A DNA stretch of 29,259 bases from Ruminococcus sp. UBA4321 (GTDB lineage: Bacteria > Bacillota > Clostridia > Oscillospirales > Ruminococcaceae). Below the pieces are notes generated by a model. It saw only the letters and a list, made by a program, of their open reading frames with translations, searched no databases and was not told the origin of the DNA. How positions within the stretch are numbered: the first letter of the stretch is position 1; the number at the start of each line of letters is the position of its first letter. The stretch is taken from positions 1 to 29,259 of the forward strand of contig DGUB01000091.1 in NCBI GenBank assembly GCA_002393815.1, given 5' to 3'. The translations under genes and the position numbers were made by a program. Below, one piece after another: positions 1-6,396 of the stretch.

Positions 1-1931
1 TGTTTGAGATAGCGTGAATTTTTATGCCGCTTTTTTTCTTCATACATTACATGGTCTGCAATGGTCACAAGCTGGAATAAATTAGTTCCTGGTTCGGGAA
101 CGGCGATATGATAGCCCAGACTTGCCGCCAGTGTATAGGAGAAGCGTTTTCTCTGATTTGTCTGCTCCAGAAGATTCTGGATTTTCCGGGAGAGCATTTC
201 GGCTTTTTCTTCCGTATAGTCAGCCGCGAAGATGATAAATTCATCACCGCCGAACCGGCAGCAGACTTCCTGATTGTCACATGCCTGGCGGATGACATCT
301 GCCATACAGCAGATAGCATTGTCTCCGGCTTTATGTCCGAAGGTATCATTGATATATTTCAGACCGTCCATATCCAGAAACATGAGCATAACCGGCTTTT
401 TCAGGCGGATGCTTTCCTGAAAGAGATGCTGTGTGCCGATGCGGAAACCGTTGCGGTTGTTGATATTCGCAAGAGTATCGACAGTATAGAGTTTGTTGAG
501 TTTCTGGGTCACTCTGTCAAGGCAGATGATTTTCCGGACGCTTTCCAGAGAATTGCTGATATTGGTGATAAAATTATGGAATAGTTTGCTCGATACCGGG
601 AACTGACTGTCTTTGATGACACAGTATCCCATCGCACGCTCACCGACATGCAGCGGCATGAAATAATAATCGCCTCGCTCGCTGTCTTCGCTGAACAGTC
701 CGGGCAGCATCTCAGAAGACGGGAAGTCCGGCATATCAAAAAATTCGCCGTTCCGGTAAGCAAGCGGTACCAGAATCATACCGCCGTAACCCTCAACAAT
801 ATAATGATCCGGAGAAAGAATATGCATCAGATAATTTTCTTCGGTTTCGTCTGCCATGATGCCCTGTTTCCAGTTATCGCACAGACAAAGATAAAATTCT
901 TTGCAGTTGATTTCCTGGATGAAAGGCTTCAGATTTTCAGTATATTTTTCAAGGCTGTCGCATTCCGTGAGTGCAGAAGCCATCCGGCTGACAAGAGAAA
1001 CATCTGACGAAAAAGATTCCAGTACGGTAAAATTCCGTTTTTTGAATTCGTCCGTATTCATCAGCGGCGTTTGATTGCAGCCGCAGCTATGGGAGAAACA
1101 GCACTGTGTTTCCATGATTTCGCTGCGTTCCTGGGGAATTTCCTCCAGATGGTTGAGAATTTTCCGGCAGGCAAGCTGTCCGACACGCTCCAGAGGTCTG
1201 CTGACGGAAGTCAGCGGCGGCGCATAGTTCCGGGCATTGTAAGTAAAGTCAAATCCGGAAACAGCAACTTCTTCCGGTACACGGATGCCGCGCATCATGA
1301 GCGCGTTCATCACACCGATTGCCATATTGTCATTGGCACAGACAATTGCCTGCGGCGGTGTGGTCTGCCAGAATTTTGCCACAGCGGCAGTACCGTCACG
1401 GGAAACAAAATTTCCATGATAAATCCGCTGTTCTTCGACAGGAATGCCGTGCTTCTCCAGCACATCCCGGTAAGCTTTCAGTCTCTGCCGGCTGTCGATA
1501 TTGTCAGCCGGCCCCGAAACATAATTAATGCGTGTAAACCCATGATGCAGAATAAAATGTTCCACAATATCCTGCATGGATTTTTCGTTGTCAATACGGA
1601 TAGTATAAAGTTCCGGCACATCCTTGTCAAGGCAGACAACAGGAACATTCGTCTGCCGGGCGCGTTCCAGAACAGCTTCCATATAGACAGGATTCTGAAT
1701 TGTATTAATGACCAGAATCACACCGTCAAATCTCTGAAAGTCAGCAAGTGAAAAAATATTATATTCTCCGGTATCGTGACCGGCATCGCCGCCGGTATTG
1801 GCAGAAGCGACAAAATGTTCCAGCGTTACGCCGTTTGCAAATGCAAACTGACGGATACCGCTCAGGATACCGCTCTGATATTCCTCGTCAATGGTAGACA
1901 CAATGACAGCAATGTGAATATGCGGTTTCAT
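1..1931 (-). CDS. Sugar-binding-like sensor domain fused to GGDEF diguanylate cyclase (partial, runs off left edge)
   Basis: This is an open frame of 643 codons from an ATG at 1931 (GGGGGAG ribosome binding site about 8 bases upstream) to the window edge. It begins MKPHIHIAVIVSTIDEEYQS, like the effector-binding half of LacI-family regulators (Peripla_BP_3 type), with the fragments ISGVRQ-like GIRQFAFANG, VICANDNMAIGVM and VSGFDFTYNAR in the expected order over about 300 residues, but without the N-terminal helix-turn-helix. A linker or GAF-like segment follows (about 300-470), then a diguanylate cyclase domain with the substrate and active-site motif GGDEF at residues 561-565 (bases 237-251) and the typical ending ADHVMYEEKK. 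The product would make c-di-GMP in response to a sugar-like ligand. No inhibitory RxxD site is visible upstream of GGDEF. There is no signal peptide or membrane segment, so a cytoplasmic location is likely. The zinc-ribbon gene lies 33 bases upstream, probably in the same operon. The stop codon lies outside the window. Confidence 0.88.
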   Translation of the reverse strand, partial: MKPHIHIAVIVSTIDEEYQSGILSGIRQFAFANGVTLEHFVASANTGGDAGHDTGEYNIFSLADFQRFDGVILVINTIQNPVYMEAVLERARQTNVPVVCLDKDVPELYTIRIDNEKSMQDIVEHFILHHGFTRINYVSGPADNIDSRQRLKAYRDVLEKHGIPVEEQRIYHGNFVSRDGTAAVAKFWQTTPPQAIVCANDNMAIGVMNALMMRGIRVPEEVAVSGFDFTYNARNYAPPLTSVSRPLERVGQLACRKILNHLEEIPQERSEIMETQCCFSHSCGCNQTPLMNTDEFKKRNFTVLESFSSDVSLVSRMASALTECDSLEKYTENLKPFIQEINCKEFYLCLCDNWKQGIMADETEENYLMHILSPDHYIVEGYGGMILVPLAYRNGEFFDMPDFPSSEMLPGLFSEDSERGDYYFMPLHVGERAMGYCVIKDSQFPVSSKLFHNFITNISNSLESVRKIICLDRVTQKLNKLYTVDTLANINNRNGFRIGTQHLFQESIRLKKPVMLMFLDMDGLKYINDTFGHKAGDNAICCMADVIRQACDNQEVCCRFGGDEFIIFAADYTEEKAEMLSRKIQNLLEQTNQRKRFSYTLAASLGYHIAVPEPGTNLFQLVTIADHVMYEEKKRHKNSRYLK

Positions 1932-1964
1932 AATAATACTCCCCCTGACCGGATTTTTTGCCCG

Positions 1965-2648
1965 TTAAGAAATGGCATGACCGCAGTTATCGCAGAAAGT
2001 CTGGCTGCTGTCTGCAATCTTTTTTCCGCAGTAAGGACAGAACTGCGGCTTTTCGGAAACCGGCTCCGCATTGACCTCCTGTGCAGGAATATCTGTAAAT
2101 TCCGCATCAATGATTTCTGATTTTTCTGCTTCACTGACAGGTGGTTCAGGCTGGAACTGTACATCTTCGGCAGTCTGCGCCGGTGCAGCTGCAGCAGCTG
2201 CCGGATTCTGATACTGTGGTACCAGTTTCTGACCGCAGACAGAACAGAACGCTGTACCGCTGGGATAGGTATTGCCGCAGCCCATGCAGACCATCGCAGA
2301 AGGGGCAGGCTGCTGTGCCTGCGTCATATTAGGCGCAGCATCAGGAACAGGCACAAGCTCCGGCTCTCTGGCGCGGATAATTTTAATAGATTCCTGTAAT
2401 TCTGCAATTCTCTGTTCGGATTTGGTAATTGCTTCCACCATTTCGCGGAATGCCTCATCCGGCGAATCTTTGCAGATGTCATAGTATAATTTTCCGATAG
2501 CATTCAGGTTTTCCTGAATATTTTTATTTTCGGCAGTAATCTCACTCATGAGTTTGCTGGCATCCGTCGAGTTCTTGACTTTCTGAGTCAGCTTTCTTGT
2601 CTCATTGGTTAGATTTGCACTGAGTTTATCAAAAAAATTATTCGGCAT
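1965..2648 (-). CDS. Coiled-coil protein with two zinc-ribbon motifs, unknown function
   Basis: The protein has 227 residues, with an AGGAGG ribosome binding site 9 bases before its ATG. Residues 1-95 are charged and helical (MPNNFFDKLSANLTNETRKL onward), consistent with a coiled coil. A Pro/Ala/Gln-rich linker contains a first zinc ribbon (CMGC ... CSVCG, about residues 121-138), and the C-terminus carries a second one (CPYC ... CDNCG). Proteins of this layout are common in Firmicutes and are usually annotated zinc-ribbon domain-containing protein. No catalytic residues are visible. It is transcribed from a promoter at 2688-2716 and is followed 33 bases later by the sensor-GGDEF gene, so the two are probably co-expressed. 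The function is not known; an adaptor or scaffold role is only a guess. Confidence 0.85.
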   Translation of the reverse strand: MPNNFFDKLSANLTNETRKLTQKVKNSTDASKLMSEITAENKNIQENLNAIGKLYYDICKDSPDEAFREMVEAITKSEQRIAELQESIKIIRAREPELVPVPDAAPNMTQAQQPAPSAMVCMGCGNTYPSGTAFCSVCGQKLVPQYQNPAAAAAAPAQTAEDVQFQPEPPVSEAEKSEIIDAEFTDIPAQEVNAEPVSEKPQFCPYCGKKIADSSQTFCDNCGHAIS

Positions 2649-2687
2649 AATAAATAACCTCCTGAAAAATAAAATTCATCTGTTTTC

Positions 2688-2716
2688 AGTATATCATATT
2701 TTTCACAGAATTGCAA
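2688..2716 (-). promoter_or_regulatory. Promoter of the zinc-ribbon / GGDEF operon
   Basis: Read on the minus strand: -35 TTGCAA (2711-2716), 17-base spacer, -10 TATACT (2688-2693). The start codon is 40 bases downstream, behind an AGGAGG ribosome binding site. The match to the vegetative sigma consensus is good; activity is inferred. Confidence 0.6.
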
Positions 2717-2733
2717 GAGCTATTCTGAAAAAA

Positions 2734-4098
2734 TCAGCGTTCTGACATCGGAAGATAGGGTCTGGGGTCAACAATCGCCTTATATGCCGGACGGATAATT
2801 TTATTGGAATTAATCAGTTCTTCAATTCTGTGCGCCGACCAGCCGGAAATTCTGGCGATGGCAAAAATAGGTGTAAAGAGTTCTTCCGGCAGACCAAGCA
2901 TTCTGTAAACGAATCCGCTGTAAAAGTCTACATTGGCACACACGCCTTTATAGATTCTCCGTTCTGCTGCAATGACTTCGGAGGCAAGACGTTCCACTCT
3001 GGCATATAATTCATATTCTTTTTCACGGTTCTTTTCGACAGATAATTTCTGCACGAAGCCCTTGAACACTCTTGCACGGGGGTCGGAAATCGAATATACT
3101 GCATGACCCATGCCGTAAATCAAACCGGAATGGTCAAACCCTTCTTTATGAAGCAGCGAACGGAGATACTCCCGGAGCGCGTCTTCGTCTTCCCAGTCCT
3201 TGACATGTGCCATCAGGTCGTCAAACATCTGGCAGACTTTAATATTCGCACCTCCGTGCTTCGGCCCCTTCAGCGAGCCGAGTGCCGCCGCAATTGCCGA
3301 ATAAGTATCCGTTCCGGAAGAAGATACCACATGCACCGTAAACGTCGAATTGTTGCCGCCGCCGTGTTCGGCATGAAGTACAAGAGCCATATCCAGAAGC
3401 TTGGCTTCCAGAGGGGTGAATTTTCCGTCTTCACGGAGCATATATAAAATATTTTCCGCAAGCGAAAGCTTCTTGTCCGGCTGACGGATGATCAGACTCT
3501 GTCCTGCCTTGAAATGATATGCCTGATAGCCATAGACAGAAATCAGCGGAAACAGACTGATTAAAGAGAGACACTGCCGGAGTACGTTCGGAATCGAAAT
3601 ATCATTTGCAGCACTGTCGTAAGAATACAGTGCCAGAACGCATTTTGCAAGCGTATTCATCATATTGTCACTGGGTGCCTTCATAATGACATCTCTGGTA
3701 AAAATCGCCGGAAGATTCCGGAGCTCGGCAAGGAGTTCTGTAAAATCCGCAAGTTCCTGTTTCGCCGGAAGCTGACCGAACAATAACAGATAAACAGTCT
3801 CTTCAAATCCAAGTCTGTTGTCTGCAATAAATCCTGCAACTAAATCTTCCACATCGATTCCACGATAATATAATTTTCCGTCACAGGGTACACTGACTCC
3901 GTCAACAGTTTTGGAGGCGACAACATTTCCGATATTGGTCAGACCGGCGAGAACGCCTTTTCCGTTAAGGTCGCGCAATCCTCTTTTCACATCATATTTT
4001 GTATACAATTCGGGATTGATAGGAAATTCCTGTTTACAAGTTTCTGCCAGCCTGTCAATGAGTGGACAAGCTGCCTGTGCATAATCATAACGTGCCAT
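2734..4098 (-). CDS. Citrate synthase
   Basis: At 454 residues this belongs to the citrate/2-methylcitrate synthase family and condenses oxaloacetate with acetyl-CoA at the entry to the oxidative TCA branch, normally for glutamate synthesis in anaerobes. The catalytic landmarks are visible: LHAEHGGGNN (His at 242/245), GPKHGGAN (His 281), GMGHAVY (331-335), DPRAR and NVDFYSGFVY with the catalytic Asp at 391. The N-terminal extension of about 40 residues and total length fit the longer clostridial type. It appears to be a single-gene transcript from a strong promoter at 4161-4189. No aconitase or isocitrate dehydrogenase gene is nearby. Methylcitrate synthase activity cannot be excluded from sequence, but no propionate-pathway gene is present to support it. 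Confidence 0.93.
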   Translation of the reverse strand: MARYDYAQAACPLIDRLAETCKQEFPINPELYTKYDVKRGLRDLNGKGVLAGLTNIGNVVASKTVDGVSVPCDGKLYYRGIDVEDLVAGFIADNRLGFEETVYLLLFGQLPAKQELADFTELLAELRNLPAIFTRDVIMKAPSDNMMNTLAKCVLALYSYDSAANDISIPNVLRQCLSLISLFPLISVYGYQAYHFKAGQSLIIRQPDKKLSLAENILYMLREDGKFTPLEAKLLDMALVLHAEHGGGNNSTFTVHVVSSSGTDTYSAIAAALGSLKGPKHGGANIKVCQMFDDLMAHVKDWEDEDALREYLRSLLHKEGFDHSGLIYGMGHAVYSISDPRARVFKGFVQKLSVEKNREKEYELYARVERLASEVIAAERRIYKGVCANVDFYSGFVYRMLGLPEELFTPIFAIARISGWSAHRIEELINSNKIIRPAYKAIVDPRPYLPMSER

Positions 4099-4160
4099 AA
4101 TACTTCACTGTTCCTTTCCTGCATAGGTAATTATTTTATATTTTGAGATATATAATTTTA

Positions 4161-4189
4161 ATTATAACATATTTTATGAAGAAAGTCAA
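4161..4189 (-). promoter_or_regulatory. Promoter of the citrate synthase gene
   Basis: Minus strand: -35 TTGACT (4184-4189), 17-base spacer, -10 TATAAT (4161-4166), 63 bases upstream of the start codon. The leader is AT-rich, with no recognisable riboswitch. Confidence 0.65.
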
Positions 4190-4233
4190 CAAAAACGCAA
4201 AAAAAGTTTTTTGAATTTTATGCATTTTACCCC

Positions 4234-4262
4234 TTTACAAATCCGGAATTTTATGCTATAAT
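4234..4262 (+). promoter_or_regulatory. Promoter of tRNA-Pro
   Basis: -35 TTTACA (4234-4239), 17-base spacer, -10 TATAAT (4257-4262). The predicted transcription start is only about 8 bases before the mature tRNA end at 4278, as expected for a stand-alone tRNA gene. Confidence 0.65.
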
Positions 4263-4277
4263 ATTAACTGTTGAGTG

Positions 4278-4354
4278 CGAGGTGTGGCTCAGTTTGGTAG
4301 AGCACTACGTTCGGGACGTAGGGGCCGCAGGTTCGAATCCTGTCACCTCGACCA
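4278..4354 (+). tRNA. tRNA-Pro (anticodon CGG)
   Basis: This folds as a complete cloverleaf by eye. The 7-bp acceptor stem is CGAGGTG/CACCTCG, with C1-G72 as in bacterial proline tRNAs. The D stem is GCTC/GAGC and the anticodon stem CTACG/CGTAG around loop TTCGGGA (anticodon CGG at 34-36, G37). The T arm is GCAGG-TTCGAAT-CCTGT, the discriminator is A, and CCA is encoded. It reads codon CCG. It is flanked by its own promoter and terminator and is a single gene, not part of a cluster. Confidence 0.95.
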
Positions 4355-4361
4355 TATCAAG

Positions 4362-4407
4362 ATGGCTTAGATGCGAAAAAATATCGTGTCTAAGCCATTT
4401 TTCTTTT
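4362..4407 (+). terminator. Rho-independent terminator of tRNA-Pro
   Basis: A perfect 10-bp stem ATGGCTTAGA/TCTAAGCCAT (4362-4371 with 4389-4398) is followed by a T-rich tract to 4407. It starts 8 bases after the tRNA CCA end. Confidence 0.8.
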
Positions 4408-4548
4408 ATCTTTTTTTCGGACAGCAGAAGGGATTTTCAGCAAAATGCGAGACTTTTTCTCAAAAGTGCCAACTCGAAAATATTAGTGTTCGATGAGGCT
4501 ATTTGCATTTATTTTAAATTGTACGCACCAGAACATTAACTTCTTTAA

Positions 4549-4710
4549 TTACCTCACGCAGTTTTTTCCATCATTCATGAGATAATCCAGAATTTTTTCA
4601 ATATCCTGGCTTTCCAGCTCTGCATCTGGGCGGAAGAATTTTGAAATATTGATAATTCCATTCGGATGTGTGATGGTATAGCCAACTCTTCCAGATAAAT
4701 GCATTCCCAT
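4549..4710 (-). pseudogene. Small ORF or C-terminal gene remnant (53 codons), unknown
   Basis: In the 440-base gap between the tRNA terminator and the CobW-type gene the minus strand has a 53-codon ORF starting MGMHLSGRVGYTITHPNG and ending LDYLMNDGKNCVR. The frame stays open upstream to about 4761 (sense residues QKENKQSLHRAA) but has no ATG there and no ribosome binding site. The composition looks protein-like (balanced, with hydrophobic residues spaced as in a folded C-terminal domain), which suggests the tail of a decayed gene rather than random sequence. I do not recognise the family. The rest of this gap (4408-4548 and 4762-4846) shows nothing I can name. Confidence 0.3.
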
Positions 4711-4846
4711 CGCTGCACGATGCAATGATTGTTTATTTTCTTTTTGGCATAAAAATTTTCGTCAGACTATCATTTTGGTATATTTCTATCACACCACATT
4801 GTTCAACAACAGGGTGAGCATTTCAATCATGACAGTGGGATTTTTT

Positions 4847-5821
4847 TCAGATAGAAACATAAGCAGGGTTTATATTGTATTTTCTAAGGCAGATATCAAT
4901 CCGGGAATAATTTATCTTATCGCCGATAATAATCAGGACAGCCTGACCGTTCGGCATGGGAGTCAGTTCGATTTTTCCGTGAACGGCATTGACTTTCAGC
5001 ATTCTGCCGTCTGATTTGGGGAGTGCGCCTTTAATCCGGAAGATAGTTCCGGCTGCCGGGTCGTTCAGAAGTGCTTCCAGAACTTCCGGAATCTGTTCTT
5101 CCGGGACGGCAATATGCATGAAATAATGCACTTCGCTTTCGACAGCGTCAGTATCGAACTGCTTGACATAGCGTTCACTCTGGTATCCGGCAGAGGAGAA
5201 AATCCTGAAATCTTCGTCTGTGAAATCACTCCATGATTTTGTTATCAGGTCTTTCGGCGTGAACTGCCGCGGACACTGAATTCCGGACAATGCCCGATTG
5301 ATATGCGTCAGAATCCGTTCTGAAATCTGTTTGTCGGATTCTTCCGGATTCCGCTTGCTGAGAATCAGCTTTCCGGCACAGGCGGCTTCGGATGCCAATA
5401 AATATTCCATCTGGGAAGATAATAAATCCTGCATTTCGGAATCGACAATTGTCAAAACACTCCCCGTCTGAAACCATCTGTCCAGAGGAGATTCGTAAAG
5501 CGTATCGAAAAATTCGTCCATATCGAAAATCCCGGACGGCTCGACAATCACCCTGTCAAGATGCTGCATTCCGAGGGAAATCAGCTGCGTCTTGAATCTT
5601 CTCTTGTGACAGTCCTTATCACCACCGCCGGCAATCATTTCCAGCTGACAGTTATCGCATTTCAGGTCCTGGAGCATCATCATATCGACGTTGACCGCGC
5701 CGAAATCATTCTCCAGAATGGCGATTTTCTGTCCCTGTCTGATAAAATATTCCGCATAGCTGTGCAGGAAAGTCGTCTTTCCTGAACCTAAAATTCCCGT
5801 AATCAGGTCAATTTTCGTCAT
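4847..5821 (-). CDS. CobW/P47K (G3E)-family GTPase, putative metal chaperone
   Basis: The protein has 324 residues. It starts MTKIDLITGILGSGKTTFL, whose GILGSGKTT is the Walker A loop at residues 9-17, followed by the switch segment ENDFGAVNVD and VIVEPSGIFD (the family's ExSG motif). The C-terminal half (from about 230) matches the CobW_C fold in pattern (FRIKGALPKSDGRML). G3E proteins deliver metals (Zn, Co, Ni) to target enzymes using GTP. Two family landmarks deviate: the usual CxCC metal motif is replaced by CDNC (residues about 55-58), and the guanine-specificity motif NKxD reads SKRN. It has its own promoter at 5855-5883, divergent from the small membrane protein gene. The family is secure; metal and partner cannot be told from the sequence. 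Confidence 0.85.
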   Translation of the reverse strand: MTKIDLITGILGSGKTTFLHSYAEYFIRQGQKIAILENDFGAVNVDMMMLQDLKCDNCQLEMIAGGGDKDCHKRRFKTQLISLGMQHLDRVIVEPSGIFDMDEFFDTLYESPLDRWFQTGSVLTIVDSEMQDLLSSQMEYLLASEAACAGKLILSKRNPEESDKQISERILTHINRALSGIQCPRQFTPKDLITKSWSDFTDEDFRIFSSAGYQSERYVKQFDTDAVESEVHYFMHIAVPEEQIPEVLEALLNDPAAGTIFRIKGALPKSDGRMLKVNAVHGKIELTPMPNGQAVLIIIGDKINYSRIDICLRKYNINPAYVSI

Positions 5822-5854
5822 AATATCCCGTTCTTTCTTTGATTTGATATTCCT

Positions 5855-5883
5855 ATTCTAGCACAGAATGCCCGAAAAGTCAA
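5855..5883 (-). promoter_or_regulatory. Promoter of the CobW-type gene
   Basis: Minus strand: -35 TTGACT (5878-5883), 17-base spacer, -10 TAGAAT (5855-5860), 34 bases before the ATG. Its -35 lies only 10 bases from the -35 of the divergent promoter at 5894, so the two probably compete for polymerase or share control. Confidence 0.6.
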
Positions 5884-5893
5884 ATCTGTTAGA

Positions 5894-5922
5894 TTGACAA
5901 ATTTTTTAATTTATGATAAAAT
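5894..5922 (+). promoter_or_regulatory. Promoter of the small membrane protein gene
   Basis: -35 TTGACA (5894-5899), 17-base spacer, -10 TAAAAT (5917-5922), 43 bases before the ATG. It is back-to-back with the CobW-gene promoter. Confidence 0.65.
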
Positions 5923-5965
5923 GGAGATATAAATCGGAATTTAATATACCGGAGGCGAAAAGTAT

Positions 5966-6280
5966 ATGACTTGGTTGATAACAATGATTCTGACTTTTGT
6001 TCTTTTTGTGATATGTATTACCGGTCTTATCCTTAAAATCGCAAAGAAACTTGACCGCAAAGTATCCTCATATTTGACATTCGGGATAGCAACAGGTTTA
6101 TGTGGTCTGATGGTAGCCGGGATTGCACTGTACGATATACTGACACCCGGCGGAGATTTGAACGGTATGTTCGGTCAGATTCTGTTAATGGTATATATTC
6201 CAACGGTTGTTGTTATGATAATCGGGGATATCATTGTCTGGCATATCACCACAAAGAATAAACAAAAAGATGTTCAGTAA
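5966..6280 (+). CDS. Small integral membrane protein, unknown function
   Basis: The protein has 104 residues and a GGAGG ribosome binding site 10 bases upstream of the ATG. Three hydrophobic stretches are visible: about residues 3-24 (LITMILTFVLFVICITGLIL), 37-58 (LTFGIATGLCGLMVAGIALY) and 70-92 (ILLMVYIPTVVVMIIGDIIV). Basic residues lie after the first and at the C-terminus, suggesting a cytoplasmic C-terminus. No conserved motif is recognised. It is a single-gene transcript between a clear promoter and a strong terminator, which supports it being a real gene. It resembles many unnamed clostridial small membrane proteins. Confidence 0.75.
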   Translation: MTWLITMILTFVLFVICITGLILKIAKKLDRKVSSYLTFGIATGLCGLMVAGIALYDILTPGGDLNGMFGQILLMVYIPTVVVMIIGDIIVWHITTKNKQKDVQ

Positions 6281-6349
6281 GATTAAGTTTTGATGTGAAA
6301 GCCGGATTGACTTACTATGGTAAATTCTGATTTATCTCAATATAGCATT

Positions 6350-6396
6350 ATCAGGCAGTCCGTAAAAAATCCGGACTGCCTGATTTTTTATTTTTT
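6350..6396 (+). terminator. Terminator after the small membrane protein gene
   Basis: A perfect 13-bp stem ATCAGGCAGTCCG / CGGACTGCCTGAT (6350-6362 with 6372-6384) is followed by a T-rich tract to 6396. It sits between convergent genes. On the minus strand the hairpin follows the Ca2+-ATPase stop by 3 bases but lacks a T tract, so it is clearly a terminator only in the plus direction. Confidence 0.8.

Noticed and set aside
108..1751. Plus-strand open frames opposite the sensor-GGDEF gene
   Set aside because: The minus strand carries an uninterrupted 643-codon frame with recognisable domains over the whole stretch; the plus-strand frames have no motif and are antisense shadows.
4282..4539. 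85-codon plus-strand ORF
   Set aside because: It begins inside tRNA-Pro and runs through the terminator hairpin, so it is not a gene.
4763..4846. Terminator for the CobW-type gene
   Set aside because: Only a very short GTTGTT/AACAA-type pairing was found, with no T tract on the minus strand.
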